Position numbers and translations under genes: made by a program. Shown one piece after another: positions 17,243 through 26,613 of a stretch of DNA of 64,000 nt. Source of the stretch: an uncultured Lachnospiraceae bacterium (GTDB lineage Bacteria; Bacillota; Clostridia; Lachnospirales; Lachnospiraceae); NCBI GenBank assembly GCA_947630925.1, contig CANRJM010000008.1, forward strand, positions 16,425-80,424. Reading direction: 5' to 3'. A model generated the notes under the pieces. It did no database searches, was not told the origin of the DNA, and saw nothing but the letters and a program-made list of their open reading frames with translations. How positions within the stretch are numbered: position 1 is the stretch's first letter; each line of letters opens with the position of its first letter.

Positions 17243-18934
17243 ATGATACATATGAGCCAGGTTAAGGTGCCAATCGAACAAATCCTGAAAGAAGCGCCTG
17301 CTGACATGGTAAAACGCGGGCAGATTGGGCAAGAGGAGGAAAAACTGGTACGGAAGCGCGCCGCAAAGCTTTTAAAAATGCCAGAGTCGGAAATCCAATT
17401 TTTTCAAATCCGGAAACGATCGATTGATGCCAGAAAAAAAGGACAGATTTTTTACAGTTATCATGTCTCCCTGACTGGCGGGGACGAGAAAAAAAGAGTA
17501 AAACAGTATGGAAAAAATGACGTGAAATGGACGGAAGAATTGCCTGCCGATGGAGAAAAAAGAGGGAAGCAATGCAGCAAAAATAGAGGAAGAATGTTTT
17601 CTGCACCAAACCGTCCGGCAGTCGTTGGGTTTGGCCCCGCCGGTATGTTTGCGGCCCTTGTGTTGGCCCGTGCCGGTCTGGAACCCCTGGTAATAGAAAG
17701 AGGAGCGGAAATTGAAATGCGGCAGGAGGCGGTAGATGCCTTCTGGCAGGGCGGAAGCCTCGATCCGGAATCCAATGTGCAGTTTGGCGAAGGAGGCGCA
17801 GGTACTTTTTCGGATGGAAAACTAAATACGCAGGTAAAAGATCCTTTCGGAAGGAACCGGTATGTTTTACAAACATTTGTTGATTTTGGAGCGCCGGGAG
17901 AGATTTTATATCTTCAGAAACCGCATCTTGGAACAGATTCTCTGAAAGGGATTGTCCAAGCAATCCGAAAAGAAATTATTGCGCTTGGCGGAACCGTGTT
18001 ATTTCATGCCAGACTGGATGATATTGTGGCAGAGAACGGGCGGCTGACAGGACTGCTGTTGTCTCATGAGGGAAAAGAGGAAAGAATTGCCTGTGACAAT
18101 ATGGTTCTGGCTATTGGGCATAGTGCGAGAGATACTTTTTACCATCTAAAGGATGCGGGGCTTACCATGCAGCCCAAGGCGTTTGCAGTCGGGGTAAGGA
18201 TAGAGCATCCGCAGGAGATGATCGGGCAGAACCAGTATGGGGCGTATTACCGGAAACTGCCGGCGGCAGATTATAAGCTGACTTACCAGACCAGGGAGAA
18301 AAGAGGGGTATATTCGTTTTGCATGTGTCCGGGAGGGTATGTGGTCAATGCTTCCTCGGAACCGGAAAGACTTGCGGTCAATGGCATGAGCTATTATGCG
18401 CGGGATAGCGAAAACGCAAACAGCGCTATTGTCGTAACGGTGTCGCCGGAGGATTTTGGCGGTACGGATGTTTTAGCCGGCGTAGAATACCAGAGAAGAT
18501 TGGAAGAGGCTGCTTATCAGGCGGCATGCGGGAAAATTCCCGTGCAGTTGTTTGGGGACTTTCTGCAGAAGAAAAACAGTACTTCTTTTGGAAAAATCCT
18601 TCCGCTTATGAAAGGGCAATGTGCATTTGGGAATGTGCGGGCAATTTTTCCGGAAGCGGTTGGAGATTTGCTGGCAGAGGGAATACAGGCGTTTGAACGG
18701 AAGATTCAGGGATATGCGAGAGAGGATGCCGTCCTTTCCGGCGTTGAAAGCAGGACGTCTTCGCCGGTCCGTATGATAAGGGATAAACGGATGCAGTCGA
18801 ATGTCCGCGGCATCTATCCCTGTGGAGAGGGCGCAGGATATGCCGGCGGAATCACATCTGCGGCAATGGATGGCATCCGCATAGCAGAAGAACTGATTCA
18901 TACCTTAAAAGAAACAGAAAACAGGAATCACTAG
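17243..18934 (+). CDS. FAD-dependent dehydrogenase (COG2509 family)
   Basis: This flavoprotein of about 563 residues has an N-terminal RNA-binding-like basic region (1-115). It continues with a Rossmann FAD motif VVGFGPAGMFAALVLARAG (about 127-145), a conserved FGEGGAGTFSDGKLNT and a C-terminal GEGAGYAGGITSAAMDG. That is the COG2509 uncharacterised FAD-dependent dehydrogenase family. The reaction is unknown. ATG 17243 is two bases after the previous stop; ATG 17231 and 17252 are also in frame. The segment around 17505-17590 is rich in Lys and Arg and looks like a lineage-specific linker. Confidence 0.88.
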   Translation: MIHMSQVKVPIEQILKEAPADMVKRGQIGQEEEKLVRKRAAKLLKMPESEIQFFQIRKRSIDARKKGQIFYSYHVSLTGGDEKKRVKQYGKNDVKWTEELPADGEKRGKQCSKNRGRMFSAPNRPAVVGFGPAGMFAALVLARAGLEPLVIERGAEIEMRQEAVDAFWQGGSLDPESNVQFGEGGAGTFSDGKLNTQVKDPFGRNRYVLQTFVDFGAPGEILYLQKPHLGTDSLKGIVQAIRKEIIALGGTVLFHARLDDIVAENGRLTGLLLSHEGKEERIACDNMVLAIGHSARDTFYHLKDAGLTMQPKAFAVGVRIEHPQEMIGQNQYGAYYRKLPAADYKLTYQTREKRGVYSFCMCPGGYVVNASSEPERLAVNGMSYYARDSENANSAIVVTVSPEDFGGTDVLAGVEYQRRLEEAAYQAACGKIPVQLFGDFLQKKNSTSFGKILPLMKGQCAFGNVRAIFPEAVGDLLAEGIQAFERKIQGYAREDAVLSGVESRTSSPVRMIRDKRMQSNVRGIYPCGEGAGYAGGITSAAMDGIRIAEELIHTLKETENRNH

Positions 18935-18946
18935 GAGGAACTTATC

Positions 18947-19168
18947 GTGGACGAGAAAAAAATAGAACGAATTAATGCGTTGTATCATAAGTCGAAGAAA
19001 GAAGGACTGACAGAAGAAGAAAAAAGAGAGCAAAAGCAGCTGCGCCAAGAGTATATTGCATCTATACGGAACAATATCAGAAGCCAGCTCGATCGGGTAA
19101 CCATTGTCAATCCGGATGGAACCATGGTAGATTTAGGCGAAGCACATAGAAAGAAACAGGAGCGTTGA
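18947..19168 (+). CDS. DUF896 family protein
   Basis: This 73-residue soluble helical-hairpin protein has the pattern ERINALYHKSKKEGLTEEE, then RQEYIASIRNNI and VTIVNPDG, typical of DUF896 (YnzC/SosA of Bacillus). It starts with GTG at 18947 behind GGAGG. Some members are linked to the SOS response; no LexA box is seen here. Its TGA overlaps the following ATG by one base, so the next gene is translationally coupled. Confidence 0.92.
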   Translation: MDEKKIERINALYHKSKKEGLTEEEKREQKQLRQEYIASIRNNIRSQLDRVTIVNPDGTMVDLGEAHRKKQER

Positions 19169-19719
19169 TGACAAAACAGGAAGCAAGAGAACAGATGAAA
19201 GTATTACGTCAGGGTCTGACTGCTGAACAGCGGGAGGAGCGGGACAAAAAAATTTTTGCGCGCATGCTCCGGCTGAAAATGCTGCAGGAAGCAGAATGGT
19301 TTTTCCCATTTGTTTCTTATGGAACAGAGGTGGATACCATGCGGATGATTCAATATGCCCTGCAGGAAACAAAATTACGGGTAGCCGTACCCCGCGTCAG
19401 GGGAAAAAATATGGATTTTTATGAGATTACTTCCATGAATCATCTGAAAAAGGGATATCGCGGCATTTTAGAACCGGATACGGATACCCTGGTAGAAGCA
19501 AAGGAAGGGATTATGCTGTTACCCGGTTTGGCGTTTGACATAGAAAAAAACCGCGTAGGATATGGCGGGGGATATTATGACCGTTATCTGGCGCATTATC
19601 CGTGCCCTGGCAGGATAACCATAGCGGTTGCCTATGATTTTCAGATTGTTCATAAGATTGAAACAGATGCATTTGACCAATGTGCCGATTGGATTATCAC
19701 AGACCAAAGGATCATATAA
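19168..19719 (+). CDS. 5-formyltetrahydrofolate cyclo-ligase
   Basis: This 183-residue enzyme converts 5-formyl-THF to 5,10-methenyl-THF using ATP, recycling a folate by-product of serine hydroxymethyltransferase. Key features are the N-terminal KQEAREQMKVLRQGL, the loop VPFVSYG-like FFPFVSYGTEVDT, and the ATP/Mg motif RVGYGGGYYDRYL near residues 128-140. It links to the fhs gene in this window through one-carbon metabolism. ATG 19168 shares a base with the DUF896 stop; a TTG at 19165 would also fit, but CAGGAG spacing favours 19168. Confidence 0.94.
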   Translation: MTKQEAREQMKVLRQGLTAEQREERDKKIFARMLRLKMLQEAEWFFPFVSYGTEVDTMRMIQYALQETKLRVAVPRVRGKNMDFYEITSMNHLKKGYRGILEPDTDTLVEAKEGIMLLPGLAFDIEKNRVGYGGGYYDRYLAHYPCPGRITIAVAYDFQIVHKIETDAFDQCADWIITDQRII

Positions 19720-19727
19720 AATAACAC

Positions 19728-19756
19728 TTTACAAAAAGGAATTCTTTTGCTATACT
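19728..19756 (+). promoter_or_regulatory. rpsO promoter
   Basis: TTTACA, a 17-bp spacer and TATACT are seen, nine bases after the preceding stop codon. Confidence 0.85.
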
Positions 19757-19762
19757 AACTGC

Positions 19763-19849
19763 GTTACTTACCTCTGCTCGGGAATTGGACACTCCATCCG
19801 TTTCTTGGTAGACGGTTCAATATAAGAATAGAACAGGAGGCTTTACCGT
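19763..19849 (+). promoter_or_regulatory. rpsO leader with small hairpin, possible S15 autoregulation
   Basis: About 87 nt separate the expected transcription start from rpsO. A CCGTTT/AGACGG stem (19798-19803/19810-19815, one G-U pair) lies upstream of the AGGAGG. S15 autoregulates through leader RNA in several bacteria; the structural class here is not clear. Confidence 0.35.
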
Positions 19850-20116
19850 ATGATTAGTAAAGAAAAAAAAGCAGAAATTATCAAGACATATGGACGCACA
19901 CCAGAGGACACAGGTTCTCCGGAGGTACAGATTGCACTTTTGACCGCCCGTATTACAGAGCTGACAGAGCATTTAAAAGTAAATAAAAAGGATCATCATT
20001 CCAGACGTGGTCTTTTAAAAATGGTAGGTCAGAGACGTAATCTGCTTGCATATCTGCAGAAAAAAGATTTGGAAAGCTATCGTACGTTGATTGAGAAATT
20101 AGGTTTGCGGAAATAA
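19850..20116 (+). CDS. rpsO: 30S ribosomal protein S15
   Basis: This 88-residue primary rRNA-binding protein of the 30S platform has the family pattern [21 protein letters not shown], shared between two helices, then [27 protein letters not shown] precedes ATG 19850. It is monocistronic with a strong promoter and a 16-bp terminator stem. In many bacteria pnp follows rpsO directly; here a flavoprotein gene lies between them. Confidence 0.98.
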   Translation: MISKEKKAEIIKTYGRTPEDTGSPEVQIALLTARITELTEHLKVNKKDHHSRRGLLKMVGQRRNLLAYLQKKDLESYRTLIEKLGLRK

Positions 20117-20153
20117 GCGCTCAGTCTGCGTCGCACAAGCGGAAAAAAATTCC

Positions 20154-20194
20154 ATACCCCGTATACAGATGGGTTCTGTATACGGGGTATTTTA
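20154..20194 (+). terminator. Terminator after rpsO
   Basis: A 16-bp perfect stem (20154-20169/20175-20190), TGGGT loop, and a short U run. It is one of the strongest hairpins in the window. Confidence 0.93.
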
Positions 20195-20234
20195 GTATGA
20201 GCCATAAAAAACTGGAAATAATAAAAAAAGATGC

Positions 20235-20263
20235 TTGACATAGCATACAATAAACTATAATAT
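20235..20263 (+). promoter_or_regulatory. Promoter of the flavoprotein gene
   Basis: TTGACA, a 17-bp spacer and TAATAT form a strong sigma-A promoter. Confidence 0.85.
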
Positions 20264-20279
20264 AGTTTTGGAAACTATA
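20252..20279 (+). promoter_or_regulatory. Operator-like triple half-site
   Basis: AAACTATA (20252-20259), TATAGTTT (20261-20268) and AAACTATA (20272-20279) alternate in orientation. They form two overlapping palindromes across the -10 and the start of transcription. This geometry suits a dimeric repressor of MarR/FabT type, but no such regulator gene is in the window. Confidence 0.6.
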
Positions 20280-20320
20280 TAAAATAGTAATGAAGGCGGA
20301 AAAGAAAAGAGGAATCCATT

Positions 20321-21388
20321 ATGATATTACAACCATTAAAGATTGGCGATTTGACCATTCGGTATCCAATCATTCAGGGAGGAATGGGAGTTGGTATCAG
20401 CAGAAGCCAGCTTGCAGGTGCCGTTTCTGCCAATGGAGGCTTGGGAATTATTTCAACGGCGCAGATTGGTTATGATGAACCGGATTTTGAAAAAGATCAG
20501 AAGAAAGCAAATTTAAAAGCGATTAAAAAACATATTGAAAGGGCAAAGGAAATTTCCGGAGGGAAACCGGTAGGCGTCAATATTATGGTGGCAACAAAAG
20601 ATTATCCGGATTACGTCAGGGCTTCGGCAGAGGCGGGAGCAGACGTGATTATATCAGGAGCCGGTCTTCCGATACGTATGCCGGAATATATAGAGGGCTC
20701 AGACTGTAAGATTGCTCCGATTGTATCCTCAGAAAAGGCTGCGCGGCTTATGCTGCACAACTGGGAGAAAAAGTTTAAGCGGACAGCAGACTTCATTGTT
20801 ATCGAGGGACCAAAGGCGGGAGGCCATTTGGGATTTCGTGCAGAGGAAGCAGAGAAGATTACGACTCAGGAATATGATGGAGAAATCCGGAAAATCCTTG
20901 CTGTCGTGAAGGAATATGAGGAAAGATTCGGACAGAAGATTCCGGTTATTGTTGCCGGGGGTATTTTTGACCATGAGGATATCTGCAATGCGCTTTCCCT
21001 GGGAGCGGACGGCGTACAGATTGCTTCTCGTTTTGTAGTGACAAAAGAATGCGATGCTGATGAAAAATATAAACTGGCATATATCCATGCGAAAAGCGAG
21101 GACATTAAGATTGTAATGAGTCCGGTTGGTATGCCGGGAAGGGCGTTGGAGAATTCTTTTGTACAGACGATTGAAAAAAAGCCGCTCCCAGTCAGCAGAT
21201 GTTTCCACTGTTTGGAAAAATGCAACCCTGCAGAGGTGCCGTATTGTATTACACAGGCATTGATCAATGCCGTGCGCGGGGACATTGAGCATGGCTTGAT
21301 CTTTGTTGGGGCGAATGTGGGACGTATCACAAAAATGACTACGGTACGCGATTTGATGTCAGAACTGGTAGGCGGCTCAATTTCATAA
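20321..21388 (+). CDS. Nitronate monooxygenase / FabK-like flavin oxidoreductase
   Basis: This 355-residue FMN-dependent TIM-barrel of the 2-nitropropane dioxygenase/FabK family opens with YPIIQGGMGVGISRSQLA. It has GVNIMV, an IISGAGLP strand, EGPKAGGHLGF with the conserved His, and IVAGGIFDHEDI as the phosphate-binding strand. Members oxidise nitronates, or reduce enoyl-ACP in fatty-acid synthesis. The C-terminal Cys-containing region (CFHCLEKCNPAEVPYC) is common in the clostridial long form and could be redox-active. No fatty-acid genes adjoin, so nitronate monooxygenase is the safer name. The promoter has a tightly placed operator-like repeat. Confidence 0.87.
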   Translation: MILQPLKIGDLTIRYPIIQGGMGVGISRSQLAGAVSANGGLGIISTAQIGYDEPDFEKDQKKANLKAIKKHIERAKEISGGKPVGVNIMVATKDYPDYVRASAEAGADVIISGAGLPIRMPEYIEGSDCKIAPIVSSEKAARLMLHNWEKKFKRTADFIVIEGPKAGGHLGFRAEEAEKITTQEYDGEIRKILAVVKEYEERFGQKIPVIVAGGIFDHEDICNALSLGADGVQIASRFVVTKECDADEKYKLAYIHAKSEDIKIVMSPVGMPGRALENSFVQTIEKKPLPVSRCFHCLEKCNPAEVPYCITQALINAVRGDIEHGLIFVGANVGRITKMTTVRDLMSELVGGSIS

Positions 21389-21400
21389 AAAGGTAAAAAA

Positions 21401-21439
21401 CAAAACCTCTGACTGCAAATTACTTGCACAGAGGTTTTG
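21401..21439 (+). terminator. Terminator after the flavoprotein gene
   Basis: An 11-bp stem CAAAACCTCTG/CAGAGGTTTTG contains an inner TGCAA/TTGCA pair. The U run is partly in the stem. Confidence 0.7.
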
Positions 21440-21473
21440 TTCATGGTATGATATAACAGTATGCAGACTGTTT

Positions 21474-21529
21474 CCGAGACTTCTGAAAATCCTATCATGG
21501 AAATAGGGTAGTATTTTCAGTAGTTTCGG
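21474..21529 (+). promoter_or_regulatory. Long hairpin in the pnp leader
   Basis: About 16 pairs with one mismatch and a G-U pair link 21474-21490 to 21513-21529, topped by CCTAT/ATAGG (21491-21495/21503-21507). No U run follows. A double-stranded leader of this type is cut by RNase III and controls pnp in Escherichia coli. A possible extended -10 lies at 21449-21457. Confidence 0.55.
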
Positions 21530-21610
21530 CTCTTGTCTGCATTTCTGAAGAATGAACAGAAGATGGACGGGTTATGTCCACAGGTATGTATACCTAGAAA
21601 GGAGAATGAC

Positions 21611-23698
21611 ATGGCATACAATTCATATTCCATGGAACTTGCAGGAAGAACGCTGACAGTTGATATTGGAAGAGTAGCAAAACAGGCAAATGGAGCAGCT
21701 TTAATGCACTATGGGGAGACGACGGTACTGTGTACGGCGACAGCTTCAGAAAAGCCAAGAGAGGGAATTGACTTTTTCCCGCTCTCGGTAGAATTTGAGG
21801 AGAAGATGTACTCTGTCGGAAAAGTCCCGGGAGGGTTTAACAAGCGCGAGGGAAAGGCGTCGGAGAATGCAGTATTAACAGCGCGCGTAATTGACCGCCC
21901 TATGCGTCCGTTATTTCCAAAGGACTACCGCAATGACTGTACATTAAATAATTTGGTGCTTTCGGTGGATCCTGAATGCAGGCCGGAATTGGTGGCAATG
22001 TTAGGTTCTGCGATTGCGGCCAGTATTTCTGATATTCCGTTTGCAGGCCCCTGTGCAACGACACAGATGGGAATGGTAGATGGAGAATTTATTGTCAATC
22101 CGAATCAGGAGCAGTGGGATAACGGCGATATGAGGCTTACCGTTGCTTCAACGCGTGAGAAGGTTATTATGATAGAAGCCGGAGCGAATGAGATTCCGGA
22201 AGATAAAATGATTGAGGCGATTTATCAGTGCCATGAAGTCAATCAGAGCATTATTGAGTTTATTGACAAGATGGTAGAGGAAGTCGGTAAACCAAAGCAT
22301 GAATATACCAGTTGCGCCGTTCCGGAGGAGATGTTTACGGCAATCAAAGAGATTGTAACTCCCGCTGAGATGGAAGAAGCTGTTTTCTCTGACGATAAGC
22401 AGGTAAGAGAAGAAAATGTGCGAAAAGTAACAGAAAAACTGGAAGAGGCATTTGCGGACAGGGAAGAATGGCTTGAAATCCTGGACGAAGCAGTGTACCA
22501 GTATCAGAAGAAAACCGTTCGTAAAATGATCTTAAAGGATCATAAGCGTCCGGACGGCCGTGATATTACGCAGATTCGTCCATTGGCTGCGGAGGTGGAT
22601 TTGATTCCAAGAGTGCATGGTTCCGCTATGTTTACGCGTGGACAGACTCAAATCTGTACCATCACGACACTGGCGCCGCTTTCGGAAAAGCAGAAAGTGG
22701 ATGGTCTGGATAGTAATATGACGGCAAAACGTTACATGCATCACTATAATTTCCCGTCCTATTCCGTAGGGGAGACGAAACCGAGCCGCGGACCGGGACG
22801 TCGTGAGATTGGGCATGGCGCATTGGCGGAACGTGCGTTGATTCCGGTACTTCCGAGTGAGGAAGACTTCCCGTATGCGATCCGTACCGTATCAGAAACA
22901 TTTGAGTCAAACGGCTCTACTTCACAGGCAAGTATCTGTGCTTCCACAATGTCTTTGATGGCAGCGGGTGTTCCGATTAAGAAACCGGTTGCCGGTATCT
23001 CCTGTGGATTGGTGACTGGAGAAACAGATGATGATTACATTGTATTGACAGATATACAGGGATTGGAAGATTTCTTTGGCGATATGGATTTTAAGGTTGC
23101 CGGTACAAAGGATGGCATTACGGCGATTCAGATGGATATTAAGATACATGGTCTTACCAGACCGATCGTTGAAGAGGCAATTAAACGCACCAGAGAAGCC
23201 AGAATGTATATTTTAGACAGCGTTATGCTTCCGGTAATCAGCGAACCAAGGCCGGAAGTTGGGAAATATGCGCCAAAGATTATCCAGACTCAGATTGATC
23301 CGCAGAAGATTGGGGATGTAGTCGGACAGCGCGGGAAAACGATTAATACTTTGATTGAGCGTACCGGAGTTAGGATTGATATCACTGACGACGGAGCAGT
23401 TTCTATCTGCGGCGAGGATAGAGCTATGATGGATGAGGCGCTTCGTCTGATTGAGATTATTACCACGGATTTCTATGAAGGTCAGATCTTAGAAGGAACG
23501 GTTGTCAATATTAAAGAATTTGGTGCATTTATTGAATTTGCTCCTGGAAAAGAGGGAATGGTCCATATTTCTAAGATTGCAAATGAAAGGATTAACCATG
23601 TAGAGGATGTTCTTACCCTTGGGGATTATGTCAAGGTAGTCTGTCTTGGCAAGGATAAAATGGGAAGAATGAGTTTTAGCATGAAAGATGTAAAATAA
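21611..23698 (+). CDS. pnp: Polyribonucleotide nucleotidyltransferase (PNPase)
   Basis: This 695-residue 3'-5' phosphorolytic exoribonuclease is a trimer that degrades mRNA with phosphate to nucleoside diphosphates. Domain order: first RNase PH core (1-210), all-helical linker, second catalytic RNase PH core (about 310-540), KH domain with VVGQRGKTINTL (about 567-578), and S1 domain (about 615-690) with EGTVVNIKEFGAFIEF. ATG 21611 follows GAAAGGAG and gives the usual MAYNSYSMEL start; the 26 extra in-frame codons upstream are leader sequence. Confidence 0.98.
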   Translation: MAYNSYSMELAGRTLTVDIGRVAKQANGAALMHYGETTVLCTATASEKPREGIDFFPLSVEFEEKMYSVGKVPGGFNKREGKASENAVLTARVIDRPMRPLFPKDYRNDCTLNNLVLSVDPECRPELVAMLGSAIAASISDIPFAGPCATTQMGMVDGEFIVNPNQEQWDNGDMRLTVASTREKVIMIEAGANEIPEDKMIEAIYQCHEVNQSIIEFIDKMVEEVGKPKHEYTSCAVPEEMFTAIKEIVTPAEMEEAVFSDDKQVREENVRKVTEKLEEAFADREEWLEILDEAVYQYQKKTVRKMILKDHKRPDGRDITQIRPLAAEVDLIPRVHGSAMFTRGQTQICTITTLAPLSEKQKVDGLDSNMTAKRYMHHYNFPSYSVGETKPSRGPGRREIGHGALAERALIPVLPSEEDFPYAIRTVSETFESNGSTSQASICASTMSLMAAGVPIKKPVAGISCGLVTGETDDDYIVLTDIQGLEDFFGDMDFKVAGTKDGITAIQMDIKIHGLTRPIVEEAIKRTREARMYILDSVMLPVISEPRPEVGKYAPKIIQTQIDPQKIGDVVGQRGKTINTLIERTGVRIDITDDGAVSICGEDRAMMDEALRLIEIITTDFYEGQILEGTVVNIKEFGAFIEFAPGKEGMVHISKIANERINHVEDVLTLGDYVKVVCLGKDKMGRMSFSMKDVK

Positions 23699-23913
23699 AT
23701 TTTATAGGATAATAGTTCATATTCTTTGCCGTTGTACCATTTCATAAAACGTAGTATTTTATATATTTTAAGTGAATTTTAATTTCCGGGAAGGGCGGCT
23801 CATGATATCATATATGAGTTGCTCTTTGCGGCGCCGGGGAGACTTTGAAAACAGGGAAACGGCGGATAATGGACTGCGGTAGGTTATTGATGTAAAGATG
23901 CAGGGGAGATACG

Positions 23914-26613
23914 ATGAAGAAGACACACAGAACGGATATACGGCTATTTATTACGCTTTTTTTCTGCCTTTTTCTTAGCGTTTTTCTGGTATTGGGGTTG
24001 CAGGAAACGAAATTTGATTTTTATGGCATGCTGTATGAAAAGCATCTCGAAGGGCAAGAAAAACTGGATTTAAAGGATAAGGTATATGTTCTTGATATTC
24101 CTTCCCCAAAAGATGAAGATCTGACTGCTTCTGAAAGAACGGAATTTTCTGAGCAGAATTTAAATAAACTGTTGGCGTTGGCGCAGAAAAAGTTTTTTTC
24201 AGCAAAAGGCGTTTTTATTTTAAATACGGATTTATTATCTGTCCCTTCTGATGAAAGAAAATGTATCAGTGTATTTCGAAATGCGGGGAATATTTTCTGG
24301 CATTACAATATTAAAAATATTGGCTATTATCATAAAAATGATAAATGCGGACAGATTAAATACATAGATGCGCCGTATGGTGAAAATCGTTCCTTTGAAG
24401 TATTTGGCAATGAAAAATATGCGAAAAACTTTCTGCCGTATTTTTTCATGACAATGAATGGAAGCAAGGTTACCTATAATAAAAAGGCAAGAAGATATGA
24501 TATAGCGGAAAAGTCCGGTAAAGTACAGCCGATATACGCATTGGAGGACGGCACAGTCCGTATGCGTGAGACATCGGATTATAATGTAGAGCATTATGAT
24601 TTGGATACATTTTATCAGTCTGTAAAAGATGAAACAGATATGGAAAAATACAAAGATGCTATTTTCCTGATACAGGAAGATAACTTTGAATCGCTGTATT
24701 CAGATGAATTGGGAGAATATAAGGATCTGGCGGATTATTATATTGATGTATTAGGGACGATACAAAATGGCGCAACCATTCCTTCGTCCGGTATGGCAGG
24801 AAGGCTTATCTTTTCGCTGGTTGGCGTTCTGATTTTAGGACTTGCCATTATTTATCTGCCGGTATGGGGATGGCTTCCGACTTATTTTTTAGAAATCCTA
24901 TTGGTGGTATTTGCAAATTTTGTTTTATTTTTATCAGAAATTTTTTATCTTCCGATTTTTGATTTTTTGGTATCTATTACGATAACACTGATTCTGGTTA
25001 GTATTGTTAAAAATATTTTAGCGAGGATCAGCATAAAGAATCTTCCGATTGACGCGGTCATTCGTTTTACAAATACCATCATCAATATCGAGCATTCTGT
25101 TTCCTATTCGGAATATTTGATGAAAAATCGCAGTGAAATAGAAGAGGATATCTCTGCTTCCCTGCTTTTACCGATCATGGATGAAGACTCTTATCTGTTG
25201 AAAGAGTTGGCTGCGGAGAATCATAGAAATAAGCGGTTCGTGGAAAGTGAGTTTTTTAATACAGGTTTTGTAGATTCTTCGGTAAAGCAGACCCGTTCTA
25301 ATTTATTTCAGGGGACAAGATATATTGCTTTTGTGCCGCTGCCTGTTTTCGATGTGGATGCGGAGAGCGAGACTTATACCGTAATCGGTTTGAAAAAGAA
25401 GTTAAAATCTCAAAATGCTTCTTATATTTCCATGATGCTGTTTTCCATGTATATTTATTTTAAGGCGCAGCATGAACGGGGAGAGCATCAGAAGATGTAT
25501 TTTTCTATGCTGTCGTTGATGATTTCTGTGATTGATGCCAAGGACCCGGTTACGGCGGGGCATTCGCAGAGAGTAGCAAATATTTCCAGAGATATTGGTA
25601 TCTGGCTTAATCTTGGGAAAAATGAGCAGTTTGATTTGGAATTTACGGCATTGCTTCACGATATTGGAAAGATTGGCGTATCCGATTATGTTTTAAATAA
25701 GCAGAGCGTCTACACGCAAAATGACTTTGAGCAGATGAAGTATCATACCATACGCGGCGCAGAAATGCTGTCTGAGGTAGGCATCAGTGAAGAAATCATT
25801 GACGGTGTGCGCCATCATCATGAAAGAATTGACGGTAAGGGATATCCGGATGGCATTAAGGGCGATGAATTAAGTCTTTTTGCCAAAATCATTAAGATTG
25901 CAGATGTTTTTGATGCGCTGACCAGTAAAAGGCAGTACAAGGACGCATGGGAAGTTGAAAAGGCATTAAATATTATTTACCGCGGAAGAGGCACAGAGTT
26001 TGATTCGGATATTGCAGACGTCTTTATCCGGCATATGTCTCCGCCAGGCTGGATTCCTCCGGTAGATGAAAAACCTTCCGGTGAGCGGAAAAATCCAAAT
26101 GTGGAGAAGATTGTAAGGATTGTAAATGATTTCTATGAAAAATACAAACGGTATGTATCGGTAGAATACCCGATTCCGAGCAGAAAGGCTCCAAAAGTTG
26201 ATTTTTCCTCTACCGGTGGTTTCATGGAGTACGATTGGGGAGAAACATTTAATAATTCAAAATTTTTAGAGGATAAGCCAATCATTCTGGCATATGAAAA
26301 AAATACAAAGAGCTTGCTGTTTGGACAAAGCAGCAGGGGAAACGGTGTCAACAGTATTTACTATTACTTTTTCAAAGGCTTTGTCAATATGGGGGTTTAT
26401 CTGTTAATTCCCGAATATGTTAAAGGAATTTTGTCAAAGCTGACGGATGTATTTGGAGAACCATATGTGATTGACGACCAGATGATGCTTTATGAAACCT
26501 TTAAGATGAAAGTGCTGTTTTATCATACGACAGATGATAAATGCCTGTTATTCTATATATCAGACTATATGTGTTCGAATTATGTATTTGAAAAACGGGA
26601 GACATCTATATGA
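23914..26613 (+). CDS. Membrane HD-GYP domain protein (cyclic-di-GMP phosphodiesterase family)
   Basis: This 899-residue protein has an N-terminal membrane segment (about 10-31), an extracytoplasmic region of about 250 residues and three hydrophobic helices (about 295-370). A poorly defined cytoplasmic region precedes a catalytic HD-GYP domain. Metal-binding HDIGKIG (about 582-588) and HHHERIDGKGYPDG (about 632-645) are intact, so hydrolysis of cyclic-di-GMP is likely. A C-terminal region of about 200 residues follows and is not recognised; it resembles no output domain I know. The layout resembles CHASE2-type sensors, but the sequence identity of the outer domain is unclear. It overlaps the next gene by four bases (ATGA), implying coupling. 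Confidence 0.88.
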   Translation: MKKTHRTDIRLFITLFFCLFLSVFLVLGLQETKFDFYGMLYEKHLEGQEKLDLKDKVYVLDIPSPKDEDLTASERTEFSEQNLNKLLALAQKKFFSAKGVFILNTDLLSVPSDERKCISVFRNAGNIFWHYNIKNIGYYHKNDKCGQIKYIDAPYGENRSFEVFGNEKYAKNFLPYFFMTMNGSKVTYNKKARRYDIAEKSGKVQPIYALEDGTVRMRETSDYNVEHYDLDTFYQSVKDETDMEKYKDAIFLIQEDNFESLYSDELGEYKDLADYYIDVLGTIQNGATIPSSGMAGRLIFSLVGVLILGLAIIYLPVWGWLPTYFLEILLVVFANFVLFLSEIFYLPIFDFLVSITITLILVSIVKNILARISIKNLPIDAVIRFTNTIINIEHSVSYSEYLMKNRSEIEEDISASLLLPIMDEDSYLLKELAAENHRNKRFVESEFFNTGFVDSSVKQTRSNLFQGTRYIAFVPLPVFDVDAESETYTVIGLKKKLKSQNASYISMMLFSMYIYFKAQHERGEHQKMYFSMLSLMISVIDAKDPVTAGHSQRVANISRDIGIWLNLGKNEQFDLEFTALLHDIGKIGVSDYVLNKQSVYTQNDFEQMKYHTIRGAEMLSEVGISEEIIDGVRHHHERIDGKGYPDGIKGDELSLFAKIIKIADVFDALTSKRQYKDAWEVEKALNIIYRGRGTEFDSDIADVFIRHMSPPGWIPPVDEKPSGERKNPNVEKIVRIVNDFYEKYKRYVSVEYPIPSRKAPKVDFSSTGGFMEYDWGETFNNSKFLEDKPIILAYEKNTKSLLFGQSSRGNGVNSIYYYFFKGFVNMGVYLLIPEYVKGILSKLTDVFGEPYVIDDQMMLYETFKMKVLFYHTTDDKCLLFYISDYMCSNYVFEKRETSI

